Assembly: GCA_903934275.1 (NCBI GenBank)
Contig: CAIZNF010000328.1
Location: forward strand, 1 to 13,246
Source: an uncultured Nitrosomonadales bacterium
GTDB lineage: Bacteria; Pseudomonadota; Gammaproteobacteria; Burkholderiales; Gallionellaceae
Length of the DNA stretch: 13,246 nucleotides
Reading direction: 5' to 3'
Shown: one piece after another, positions 1-6,120 of the stretch
Layout of the letters: each line of letters opens with the position of its first letter
How positions within the stretch are numbered: the stretch's first letter is position 1
Notes under the pieces: generated by a model
Database searches by the model: none
The model's input: the letters and a program-made list of their open reading frames with translations, nothing else
Told to the model about the DNA's origin: nothing
Program-made: the position numbers and the translations under genes

Positions 1-42
1 GATTTTCCATCCGACTAAATGGCAGCTTTTAGTAGTAAAGCC

Positions 43-70
43 GCCCGTCAGACATGTCTTCCTGACGGGC
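43..70. repeat. Perfect 9-bp hairpin, possible terminator
   Basis: Inverted repeat GCCCGTCAG (43-51) and CTGACGGGC (62-70) with a 10-nt loop that contains the palindrome GACATGTC. It lies in the gene-poor left edge. On the minus strand it is followed by only a short T stretch (GGCTTTACTAC), so it could be a weak intrinsic terminator for a gene off the left edge or an unrelated structured repeat. The hairpin is directly visible; its function is inference. The rest of 1-410 shows no convincing coding sequence on either strand. Confidence 0.45.
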
Positions 71-415
71 AGCAATGTGTCGAAACCGGCAGGTGGCAGT
101 GTATAAAAATGAAGTTTCGCTATGCGCTATAAAGCAGCTATTCAAAAAATCAAATTTCTTTCAACATCCCCATTCCACCTTGTAACTTGCAGTGTCATCG
201 TATGCGCGGTTCTGCCTCGTCGCATTTCATGTGGCGGCATTTATTAGCGGGTTTACTCCGTCGCCAACAATAATGAGAAAGAAAAAGTTCACCCAGAAAT
301 AGAAAAAAGAAACTGACAGTCGGAGCAGCGCCGTTACGCTGCGTGGAGAAGGTTGCCTCTTGAACTCGATGCATTATTGTCTTGACGGAGGGGATAGCTG
401 CCAGGTTCACGCACC

Positions 416-441
416 AAAAAAATGGCGCGATAAATCGCGCC
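416..441 (-). terminator. Intrinsic terminator of the HtrA-family gene
   Basis: Read on the minus strand, an 8-bp perfect stem GGCGCGAT/ATCGCGCC (434-441 and 424-431, 2-nt loop) is followed by A and then seven T residues (422-416). It lies about 40 bp beyond the stop codon of the protease gene. This is a textbook Rho-independent terminator. The same stem is the core of a GTAG-headed REP-like palindrome, so the repeat may have been recruited as a terminator. Confidence 0.8.
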
Positions 442-447
442 CCCTAC
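424..447 (-). repeat. REP-like palindrome, GTAG head (copy 1)
   Basis: On the minus strand the unit begins with GTAG (447-444), then GG, then the perfect palindrome GGCGCGAT-TT-ATCGCGCC. It shares the core GGGGCGCGATT-ATCGCGC with the copy at 6076-6100. Bacterial REP elements typically carry a conserved GTAG or GTGG tetranucleotide 5' of a short GC-rich hairpin, and this fits. The assignment to the REP class is inference from form. Confidence 0.5.
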
Positions 448-477
448 GATGTTGTCGCAATTAATTGTGCAATGAAA

Positions 478-1632
478 TCACTGTGCCTTGGGTTTCGGAC
501 GCTTGCCGATTTTCACTTGTACTACTGCTTCCGCGCCGTTGCGCATCATTTTAACGGGCACGATCTTGTCTGGCATCAAGTTGGCAACGGTTTCCAGCAT
601 GGCACTCCAACTGCTGATGACCTTGCCATCGATTGACATCAGGATGTCGCCCGGTTTTATCCCGGCTTGATCGGCGGGGCTGCCGCGCACCACTTCGGTG
701 ATCAAGACACCCTTGGTGTCGCCGAGCCTGAAGGATTCCGCCAGTTCAGGAGTAAGCTCCTGCACGCCCGCACCGATCCAGCCGCGCGTGACGGAGCCGC
801 TCTGGATAATTTGTTCCATAGTCTTCTTTGCGGTGCTGGCGGGAATAGCGAAGCCGATGCCGAGCGAGCCACCATTTGGCGAGTAAATCGCGCTATTGAT
901 GCCGATCAGGTTGCCGCTCACGTCCACCAATGCGCCGCCGGAGTTTCCCGGGTTGATTGCGGCATCGGTCTGGATAAAACTCTCAAAGGTGTTCAGCCCC
1001 AGATGGTCGCGTTTCAGCGCACTGACAATGCCCATGGTGACTGTCTGCCCCACGCCAAACGGGTTGCCGATAGCCAGCACCATGTCACCCACCTGAGCCC
1101 GTTCCGGGTGCCCGAAAGTGATGGCAGGAAGCTTGCCGGGCAATTCGATTTTGATTACAGCGAGATCGGTCTCGGGGTCGGTGCCGACCACATGCGCCTT
1201 GGCTTTGCGACCATCCGCGAGCGCGACTTCGATTTGATCGGCTGCTTCCACCACATGATGGTTGGTGAGAATGTAGCCATCAGGGCTGACAATCACGCCG
1301 GAGCCAAGGCTGGAGCTGCTTTGCGGTTCCAGATCGCCCGGGTCGCCGAAGAAAAAACGAAAACGCGGATCATCCATGAACGGATGAAGCGGAGTCTTGA
1401 TAACGGTGCTGGTAAAGATATTTACCACGCTGGGCATGGCTTTTTTCGCGGCGGTGCTCAACCCGGCAGCCGGAGTTTTGCCGTCCATTGCCTGTGGCAC
1501 ACTTTCAAGCAAGGTGACCACTCCGCTGCGTGCCGCATTCGGCAATAATTCCGGCTTCAGCGTCTGGACGATAAACAACAGCGCCAACGCAATGGTGACG
1601 GCCTGAGTGAATAAGAGCCAGTGTTTACGCAT
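478..1632 (-). CDS. HtrA/DegS-type serine endoprotease, one PDZ domain, membrane-anchored
   Basis: A 384-residue envelope quality-control protease. Residues 5-24 form one hydrophobic segment without a clear cleavage site, suggesting an N-terminal anchor with the protease in the periplasm. A low-complexity linker precedes the trypsin-like domain. The catalytic triad is visible: His126 in ILTNHHVV, Asp156 in ETDLAVIK and Ser231 in NPGNSGGAL. The oxyanion-loop sequence AIGNPFG is at 187-193. A single PDZ domain spans about 280-375 (the GSPADQAGIKPGD stretch). One PDZ plus an N-terminal anchor matches DegS/AlgW proteins, which trigger sigma-E responses by cleaving an anti-sigma factor, better than the two-PDZ DegP/DegQ. 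No rseA-like gene is nearby, so the substrate is unknown. No strong Shine-Dalgarno precedes the ATG. It is divergent from the nif3 gene and closed by the terminator at 416-441. Confidence 0.92.
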   Translation of the reverse strand: MRKHWLLFTQAVTIALALLFIVQTLKPELLPNAARSGVVTLLESVPQAMDGKTPAAGLSTAAKKAMPSVVNIFTSTVIKTPLHPFMDDPRFRFFFGDPGDLEPQSSSSLGSGVIVSPDGYILTNHHVVEAADQIEVALADGRKAKAHVVGTDPETDLAVIKIELPGKLPAITFGHPERAQVGDMVLAIGNPFGVGQTVTMGIVSALKRDHLGLNTFESFIQTDAAINPGNSGGALVDVSGNLIGINSAIYSPNGGSLGIGFAIPASTAKKTMEQIIQSGSVTRGWIGAGVQELTPELAESFRLGDTKGVLITEVVRGSPADQAGIKPGDILMSIDGKVISSWSAMLETVANLMPDKIVPVKMMRNGAEAVVQVKIGKRPKPKAQ

Positions 1633-1680
1633 GGTATGATTAACTTGATGCTAGTTTGCGTTAAAAATGATAGTAATTTT

Positions 1681-1721
1681 GTAGGGGGGCGCATTCCCCA
1701 CGCACCCCGTGTTGTGGGAAT
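1681..1721. repeat. GC-rich imperfect hairpin in the divergent htrA-nif3 spacer
   Basis: The 123-bp spacer between the protease and nif3 holds a run starting GTAGGGGGG, then ATTCCCCAC (1693-1701) pairing with GTGGGAAT (1714-1721) with one bulged base. It sits between the two divergent starts and may be a REP-like relic or an operator. Neither gene has a convincing -35/-10 pair that I could assign. Confidence 0.35.
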
Positions 1722-1755
1722 CGAAATTATCTGCTTCGGATTATAAGGAAAACCC

Positions 1756-2502
1756 ATGCTGCTCAATGAACTGCGTGATTATAACGCAAGCCTGTTACAA
1801 ACCAACCTGTTCAAGGACTGCTGTCCGAACGGCGTGCAAGTAGAGGGCCGTGCCGAAGTGCGGCGCATCGCCAGCGGCGTGACGGCTTCGCAGCAAGTGC
1901 TGGATGCGGCCATCACATGGGGCGCGGACGCGATTCTGGTGCATCACGGCTATTTCTGGCGCAGCGAAGATGCCGCGATCACCGGCATCAAGAAGCGTCG
2001 CATCGCCGAATTGCTGCGCCACGATGTCAGCCTGCTGGCCTACCACCTGCCGCTCGACGCGCACCCCGAATTGGGCAACAACGCGCAGCTCGGCAAGCTA
2101 TTGGGATTGGCCGAGCAAGGACGGTTCGGTGAGCAGAATATCGCGTGCCTCGGCGCGCTGGCACAACCCAAAACAGTCGCGCAATTTGCCCGGCAAATCG
2201 AGAAAGTTATGCGACGCACGCCACAAGTGATTGGCGACGCAACAAAGACTATCCGCAACATTGCGTGGTGCAGCGGTGGCGCGCAGGGTTATTTCGAAGA
2301 AGCCATCGCAAAGGGCGCGGATGCCTTTGTCACCGGGGAGATTTCCGAACAGAGTTTTCATCTCGCCAATGAAAGCGGCGTGACCTTCATCGCCGCCGGA
2401 CACCATGCCACCGAGCGGCACGGCATACAGGCGCTGGGCGAGCATTTGGCGGAGCGGTTCGGGTTGGAACATAGATTTTTCGATCAGGATAATCCAGCCT
2501 AA
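1756..2502 (+). CDS. Nif3/YbgI family dinuclear metal-binding protein
   Basis: A 248-residue Nif3-like protein (NGG1p-interacting factor 3 family, often annotated as GTP cyclohydrolase 1 type 2 homolog). The fold forms hexameric toroids with a dinuclear metal site; the cellular role is still poorly defined. Metal-ligand motifs sit where expected: His63-His64 in LVHHGYFW, Asp101 in YHLPLDAH, and His216/His217 plus Glu220 in AGHHATER. Full length matches the short bacterial YbgI form, with no inserted PII-like domain. The start is supported by AAGGA seven bases upstream of the ATG. It is divergent from the HtrA-type gene, and the gene after it (sspB) is convergent, so it is probably transcribed alone. 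Confidence 0.93.
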   Translation: MLLNELRDYNASLLQTNLFKDCCPNGVQVEGRAEVRRIASGVTASQQVLDAAITWGADAILVHHGYFWRSEDAAITGIKKRRIAELLRHDVSLLAYHLPLDAHPELGNNAQLGKLLGLAEQGRFGEQNIACLGALAQPKTVAQFARQIEKVMRRTPQVIGDATKTIRNIAWCSGGAQGYFEEAIAKGADAFVTGEISEQSFHLANESGVTFIAAGHHATERHGIQALGEHLAERFGLEHRFFDQDNPA

Positions 2503-2591
2503 CGAGTATGGCACCAAGAATGCATATAATAATGAAGCAGTTGCACGCCCTATGAGGGGGTCTTCAGGCCGCGATAAGTTGCCTGAGAATC

Positions 2592-2613
2592 GCGGTCTGG
2601 AGACCGCTCCCAC
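2592..2613 (-). repeat. REP-like palindrome, GTGG head (copy 2)
   Basis: On the minus strand it reads GTGGGA followed by the perfect 7-bp palindrome GCGGTCT-CC-AGACCGC. The GTGGGAGCG head is identical to copy 3 at 6076-6100. It lies 90 bp past the nif3 stop. A weaker stem TCAGGC/GCCTGA (about 2565-2586) sits just beside it. A T6 run at 2620-2625 follows at a distance on the plus strand, so the stem could also assist termination of nif3, but the spacing is poor. Confidence 0.5.
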
Positions 2614-2698
2614 GGTGACTTTTTTAAAAGTTAATTTATGTTATTTCACGTTAAGCCAGTTACCTTGAAGCATCGGATGCCCAACAAACGGCCTGAAT

Positions 2699-2729
2699 AA
2701 AAAAAGAGACTATGCATCGCATAGTCTCT
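2699..2729 (-). terminator. Intrinsic terminator of sspA-sspB
   Basis: On the minus strand an 11-bp perfect stem AGAGACTATGC/GCATAGTCTCT with a 3-nt loop (2705-2729) is followed directly by seven T residues (2705-2699). It lies about 30 bp past the sspB stop. This is a strong Rho-independent terminator that closes the sspAB transcript and separates it from the convergent nif3 gene. Confidence 0.92.
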
Positions 2730-2757
2730 ATTGAATTTTGCAGATTGTGTCAAAACC

Positions 2758-3156
2758 TCATTTTACAATTTTCAAATTTGGTTTGTGCGGTTTGGGTTTG
2801 CGTACTTCGTCGTCGCCGCTCGCGGCAGGAGGTGGTTGTTGCGGGTCGTCGCCTTGAAACACCAGGCCTTGTCCGGTTTCCTTGGCGAATATGCCGATAA
2901 CCGCTGCAACGGGCACCATGAGATCGAACGGTGAGCCGCCGAAGCGTCCGTTGCATGTGACCATTTCGTTGCCCATCTCAAGGTTGCGCACCGCGCCAGC
3001 GCTGAGGTTCAGGACGATTTCGCCATCCTTCACGTAAGCCTGCGGCACCTCGGTCTGCTCATCGACACGGACGGCCAGATAGGGCGTCAAACCGCTATCC
3101 ACGCACCATTCGTAAATGGCGCGAATTAGGTATGGGCGTGTAGATAAATCGCTCAT
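2758..3156 (-). CDS. sspB: ClpXP protease specificity-enhancing factor SspB
   Basis: A 132-residue adaptor that binds ssrA-tagged and other substrates and hands them to ClpXP in the cytoplasm. The N-terminal substrate-binding domain (about 1-105) begins with the family signature RPYLIRAIYEWCVDSGLTPY and contains MVTCNGRFGG and FAKETGQGLVF. It is followed by a Pro/charged flexible linker (about 103-124). The C-terminal tail KPNLKIVK is very like the E. coli ClpX-binding tail (RPALRVVK), so docking to ClpX should be intact. AGAGG about nine bases upstream supports the ATG. It is the second gene after sspA (70-bp gap containing a hairpin) and ends at the terminator 2699-2729. Confidence 0.94.
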   Translation of the reverse strand: MSDLSTRPYLIRAIYEWCVDSGLTPYLAVRVDEQTEVPQAYVKDGEIVLNLSAGAVRNLEMGNEMVTCNGRFGGSPFDLMVPVAAVIGIFAKETGQGLVFQGDDPQQPPPAASGDDEVRKPKPHKPNLKIVK

Positions 3157-3195
3157 TTTAAATGCCTCTGCACAACGTAGCGAGTAAAGAAGTCA

Positions 3196-3221
3196 ATGCG
3201 GTTTCACCGATGAAATCGCAT
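3196..3221 (-). promoter_or_regulatory. Intercistronic hairpin between sspA and sspB
   Basis: Inverted repeat of ten pairs with one G-T mismatch: ATGCGGTTTC (3196-3205) against GAAATCGCAT (3212-3221), 6-nt loop. On the minus strand it lies a few bases beyond the sspA stop and about 40 bp before sspB. There is no T tract, so it is more likely an mRNA-stability or attenuation structure than a terminator. The role is inference. Confidence 0.4.
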
Positions 3222-3226
3222 CAACA

Positions 3227-3823
3227 TTATTTGCGCATCGCCCTCTCTGATGGTGTCAATGCATCGATGAAACCTTGGCGGGAGAACATGCGCTCGGCGT
3301 ATTTCATCATCGGCGCGGCATCCTTGCTCATCTGGATGCCGTAATGGTCGAGCCGCCATAGCAGGGGTGCAATCGCCACATCCAGCATGGAGAATTCATC
3401 GCCCAGCAAAAACTTCTGCTTGGTCAATATCTGTGCGAGCTGAGTCAGGTTGTCACGGATCACGGAGCGCGCCTTGTCGGCGATTTTTCCGCCTTGCTCT
3501 ATCGCGCCAACTTTGCTGTAGAGTTCCTGTTCGAAGCGGTGCAGAAACAGGCGGGCGCGCCCGCGCATGACGGGATCCGGCGGCATCAACTGGGGGTGCG
3601 GGAAGCGCTCGTCAATGTACTCATTGATGATGTTGGCTTCATATAGAATCAGGTCGCGCTCAACCAGAGTCGGCACCTTGCTGTACGGGTTGATCACCGC
3701 GATGTCTTCGGCACGGTTGGACATGTCGACATCGATCACTTCAAAGTCCATGCCCTTTTCGTATAACACGATCCGGCAACGGTGGGAGTATGGGCATGTC
3801 GTGCCCGAATAAAGTCGCATCAT
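3227..3823 (-). CDS. sspA: Stringent starvation protein A (GST-fold, RNA polymerase-associated)
   Basis: A 198-residue glutathione-S-transferase-fold protein of the SspA family. In E. coli, SspA binds RNA polymerase sigma70 and alters transcription in stationary phase; it lacks GST activity. The thioredoxin-like N-terminal domain (about 1-75) contains SGTTCPYSHRCRIVL, and the cis-Pro motif KVPTLVERD is at 49-57. The all-alpha C-terminal domain follows. The conserved surface triad Pro75-His76-Pro77 in FPHPQLMPPDP matches the PHP pocket known to contact sigma70. Start: two adjacent ATGs; GGA seven bases before the first favours 3823. In many betaproteobacteria sspA follows petABC (cytochrome bc1); here no pet gene precedes it, and it is divergent from the cyclo-ligase gene. 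Confidence 0.93.
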   Translation of the reverse strand: MMRLYSGTTCPYSHRCRIVLYEKGMDFEVIDVDMSNRAEDIAVINPYSKVPTLVERDLILYEANIINEYIDERFPHPQLMPPDPVMRGRARLFLHRFEQELYSKVGAIEQGGKIADKARSVIRDNLTQLAQILTKQKFLLGDEFSMLDVAIAPLLWRLDHYGIQMSKDAAPMMKYAERMFSRQGFIDALTPSERAMRK

Positions 3824-4004
3824 AAAAGTATCCTGCTATCAAAAAGAAACGCTAAAACAAAAAATCAAAAGGCGAGGCGGCCAATCTCACTCATACCGAC
3901 CCCCGCTTATAAAATCGCATTTGGCAAAACGGGTGAGAAATTAACACAAATGATAGGGTAAATTCAACCTAATATTGCCAAAACCCATGTTCTGTGCCGC
4001 TTGG

Positions 4005-4031
4005 CGGGTATAATTGCCCGTGCAAGGCACG
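4005..4031 (+). promoter_or_regulatory. TATAAT box embedded in tandem hairpins upstream of the cyclo-ligase
   Basis: A consensus TATAAT (4009-4014) lies 68 bp before the cyclo-ligase start. It sits inside the palindrome CGGGTA-TAAT-TGCCCG (4005-4020, six pairs including one G-T), followed at once by CGTGC-AAG-GCACG (4019-4031). I found no good -35 at 16-18 bp, so promoter function is uncertain; it may be activator-dependent or an operator. The whole 258-bp spacer between sspA and the cyclo-ligase is otherwise AT-rich and carries no gene that I recognise. Confidence 0.3.
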
Positions 4032-4081
4032 CATCATGCCGGGTATGTGCGATATTTGATGGGCCAACACCCTGAAATCCT

Positions 4082-4699
4082 ATGCTATTGACGAAACAAG
4101 CCATCAGAAAAAATATTTGTATGCTGCGTGAGCAGCTCTCGCCGGATACGCGTGTCGCTTACAGTAAGGCGATTAGCGAGCGTTTATTGCTGCAGCTCGA
4201 ATACCAGCAAGCCGGTACGGTGCTGGGCTATATGAATTTTGGTGCCGAGTTTGCCAGCGAGATTTGGGTCGGGCAGGTATTGGCGGAAGGCAAGCGTCTG
4301 ATTTTGCCCAAGGTAAATCGCTATACCAACCGGCTCGACCTGTACCGGGTGGAGGATTTGAAAAATCAGTTGATGCCCGGTTTGTGGGGAATACGCGAGC
4401 CGATAGCCGAACGCTGCGAGCGGATGGACAGATTAAATGAGGTAGAATTCGCCCTGCTACCCGGTGTGGCGTTTGCCCGCGATGGTGCGAGACTGGGCTA
4501 CGGCAAAGGTTTTTATGACAGGCTGCTGGCACAGATGACGCACCGCCCCAAGCTGGTTGCCGCAGCGTTCGCCCTGCAAATCGTAGAACAAATCCCACAA
4601 GAAGCGACTGACATCAAAGTTGAATGGATCATTACCGAGCAGGAGACGCTAACCTGTTGTGGTAAATTGCAAGCTTGCTCGGTATCGGGCTCTCGTTAG
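4082..4699 (+). CDS. 5-formyltetrahydrofolate cyclo-ligase (5,10-methenyl-THF synthetase)
   Basis: A 205-residue enzyme that converts 5-formyl-THF plus ATP to 5,10-methenyl-THF, recycling a folate that would inhibit one-carbon enzymes. Visible family signatures: the basic N-terminal helix TKQAIRKNICMLREQLS; ILPKVNR (74-80); GIREP (103-107); and the ATP/substrate motif LLPGVAFARDGARLGYGKG with FYDR (125-147). The usual C-terminal block IVEQIPQEATDIKVEWIITE is at 167-186. The 4082 ATG gives the expected N-terminus but has no obvious Shine-Dalgarno. The last residues (about 190-205, CCGKLQACSVSGSR region) extend past the conserved end, and the stop abuts a MITE-like element, so the tail may have been changed by that insertion. 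In enterobacteria this gene (ygfA) follows 6S RNA; I could not see 6S here. Confidence 0.92.
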   Translation: MLLTKQAIRKNICMLREQLSPDTRVAYSKAISERLLLQLEYQQAGTVLGYMNFGAEFASEIWVGQVLAEGKRLILPKVNRYTNRLDLYRVEDLKNQLMPGLWGIREPIAERCERMDRLNEVEFALLPGVAFARDGARLGYGKGFYDRLLAQMTHRPKLVAAAFALQIVEQIPQEATDIKVEWIITEQETLTCCGKLQACSVSGSR

Positions 4700-4840
4700 A
4701 ATATGTTTTAAGAGTGTAGCGAGCAGGCCGAAGTGCAAGGCGCACGGAGCGTGGGAACCGGAGTGTACTTGAGTACACGAGGATTTCGAGTGCCGCGCAA
4801 CGCCGCAATTCGGATGCGCAATAACTTTTAAAACACGTTC
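4699..4840. mobile_element. MITE-like 142-bp imperfect palindrome
   Basis: Terminal inverted repeats GAATATGTTTTAAGAG (4699-4714) and, on the other strand, GAACGTGTTTTAAAAG (4840-4825) match at 13 of 16 positions. Partial symmetry runs inward to a central perfect palindrome GTGTACT-TG-AGTACAC (4763-4778). Both ends are flanked by TTA (4696-4698 and 4841-4843), which could be a 3-bp target duplication, though three bases are weak evidence. It has no ORF. The form fits a non-autonomous transposable element or a large REP-type repeat. It begins at the last base of the cyclo-ligase stop codon. Confidence 0.55.
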
Positions 4841-4851
4841 TTAGGCATCAT

Positions 4852-5037
4852 ATGAAAATCGGATCACCAAGCTTTCAAGGTGTAAGTGCTTATACAGAAA
4901 TTCCGATAGCACCCACCAAGTTTTTATACGGCCAGAATTCGGCTGGGAAAAGCACGGTTGCGGATGCAATCGAATTCTTGCGACACGCTTTTGGAGGTAA
5001 GGGCAACTGGAAAAAACAATTGGAACGGCAGCAATGA
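4852..5037 (+). pseudogene. N-terminal fragment of an AAA/SMC-type ATPase
   Basis: A 61-residue reading frame that begins like the head of RecF/SMC-type or OLD-like ATPases. It has an N-terminal strand (MKIGSPSFQGVSAYTEIPIAP), then FLYGQNSAGKST, a clear Walker A (GxxxxGKST) at about 27-34, and VADAIEFLRHAF. Such proteins are normally several hundred residues, with Walker B and signature motifs; here the frame stops after KKQLERQQ, so only the first piece remains. It lies between a MITE-like element and nadD, and its TGA overlaps the nadD ATG (ATGA). Most likely it is a relic of a defence-type or DNA-repair ATPase brought in beside the repeat; it may now serve only as the 5' leader of nadD. 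Translation as a small P-loop peptide cannot be excluded. Confidence 0.6.
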
Positions 5038-5690
5038 CAGCTCCCATCGGTATTCTCGGCGGTACGTTTGACCCGATCCATTATGGGCATTTAAGGCTTG
5101 CCGAGGAAATGCTGGAACTGGCGAACCTGCGGCAGATTCGTTTTATTCCAACCGGAACGCCGCCGCACCGCGCTACGCCGCAGGTATCCGCGCAGCACCG
5201 TAGCGCGATGGTGCTGCTGGCCATCGCCGACCAGCCCGCTTTCATGCTGGACGAACGCGAAGTCAACCGCACCACACCGTGTTACACGGTGGACACGTTG
5301 CGCGAACTGCGCGTCGACTTGGGCACGACGCAACCGCTGTGCCTGCTGATGGGCGGCGATGCGTTCCTGCAACTGCACACATGGCACGAATGGGAGCAAC
5401 TGTTCGAACTGGCGCACATCGTGATTGGCTATCGCCCTGGCTTTACCATCGACGAGCGCATCCACAGCGCGACGGAGGATCTGCAACAACACTACCAGCA
5501 GCGTCTGTGTACGGCGGATGATTTATCACGGCATCCATCCGGCGGCATCGCCGAACTGGCGATTCCCAAGCTGGAAATTTCCGCCACTGACATCCGCCGC
5601 CGCGTGGTAAAAAACCGTACCATACGCTACCTGCTGCCCAATGCAGTGGCAAACTACATTCATCAACATCACTTATATAAACCATGCTGA
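5034..5690 (+). CDS. nadD: Nicotinate-nucleotide adenylyltransferase
   Basis: A 218-residue enzyme making deamido-NAD from nicotinate mononucleotide and ATP in de novo and salvage NAD synthesis. The nucleotidyltransferase signature GGTFDPIHYGHL (9-20) carries the HxGH motif at His16-Tyr-Gly-His19; PPHR (43-46) contacts substrate; and the ISATDIR stretch (182-188) is the conserved SxTxxR motif. Length is normal. The start overlaps the stop of the upstream ATPase fragment by ATGA, and GGAA about eight bases upstream is a plausible ribosome-binding site supplied by that fragment. It is the first gene of the nadD-rsfS-rlmH-maf-rng block; rsfS overlaps its 3' end by 7 bp. Confidence 0.95.
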   Translation: MTAPIGILGGTFDPIHYGHLRLAEEMLELANLRQIRFIPTGTPPHRATPQVSAQHRSAMVLLAIADQPAFMLDEREVNRTTPCYTVDTLRELRVDLGTTQPLCLLMGGDAFLQLHTWHEWEQLFELAHIVIGYRPGFTIDERIHSATEDLQQHYQQRLCTADDLSRHPSGGIAELAIPKLEISATDIRRRVVKNRTIRYLLPNAVANYIHQHHLYKPC

Positions 5691-6046
5691 CTACTAAAGA
5701 AAAAACCCAAGCCATTATCGCCGCACTCGAAGACATCAAGGCTAATGACATCACTGTGATCGACACCAGTAAACTCAGCTCCATGTTTGAGTGCATGATC
5801 ATCGCCAGCGCCAATTCCACCAGGCAGACCAAGGCCATCGCAGACAATGTAGTGTCCAAACTCAAAGGGCTGGGCGAGCATATCTATGGCCGCGAAGGTG
5901 AAGATAGTGGCGAGTGGATTTTGGTGGATATGGGCGAGGTGCTGGTACACATTATGCAGCCCGCCATCCGCGATTATTACGACCTCGAAGAGTTATGGAG
6001 CAAGGCGCAGGCGGCGCGCCCAAAGTTGGCCAAGGCAAAAGAGTAG
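5684..6046 (+). CDS. rsfS: Ribosome silencing factor RsfS (Iojap family)
   Basis: A 120-residue protein that binds uL14 on the 50S subunit and blocks subunit joining, damping translation on nutrient loss. The family's core motifs are present: DITVIDTSKLSSMFECMIIASANS (22-45) and GEWILVDMGEVLVHIMQ (76-92), then the DYYDLEELW signature (98-106). The Ala/Lys-rich C-terminus (about 107-120) is variable in the family. It overlaps the nadD end by 7 bp, implying translational coupling. The nadD-rsfS-rlmH order is widely conserved in Proteobacteria. Confidence 0.95.
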   Translation: MLTTKEKTQAIIAALEDIKANDITVIDTSKLSSMFECMIIASANSTRQTKAIADNVVSKLKGLGEHIYGREGEDSGEWILVDMGEVLVHIMQPAIRDYYDLEELWSKAQAARPKLAKAKE

Positions 6047-6075
6047 GCATGAAACCGAAAATACATCTAGCCGCA

Positions 6076-6100
6076 GGGGCGCGATTCATCGCGCTCCCAC
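6076..6100 (-). repeat. REP-like palindrome, GTGG head (copy 3)
   Basis: On the minus strand: GTGGGA, then GCGCGAT-GA-ATCGCGC, then CCC. The 7-bp stem (6079-6085 with 6088-6094) is perfect, with further pairs outside it. It shares GTGGGAGCG with copy 2 and the GGGGCGCGATT-ATCGCGC core with copy 1. It sits in the 74-bp gap between rsfS and rlmH and so would be transcribed within the operon, where it could act in mRNA stability. Confidence 0.55.
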
Positions 6101-6120
6101 CAAGACTTACGCTGGAATAA

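Noticed and set aside
43..115. Cobalamin or SAH-type riboswitch near the left edge
   Set aside because: A GC-rich hairpin and a GGTGGCAGTG-like stretch are present, but the ordered conserved boxes of either class are absent and no suitable gene follows.
195..410. A 71-residue minus-strand frame at the left edge
   Set aside because: It lies downstream of the protease terminator, has no clear ribosome-binding site and no family resemblance.
667..1548. A 293-codon open frame on the plus strand opposite the HtrA-type gene
   Set aside because: It is the antisense shadow of a clear protease with an intact catalytic triad; its translation resembles no family and its composition is odd.
3830..4081. 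6S RNA (ssrS) upstream of the folate cyclo-ligase gene
   Set aside because: The position is right by analogy with enterobacteria, but I could not find the long closing stem and central bubble of 6S RNA; only short local hairpins are visible.
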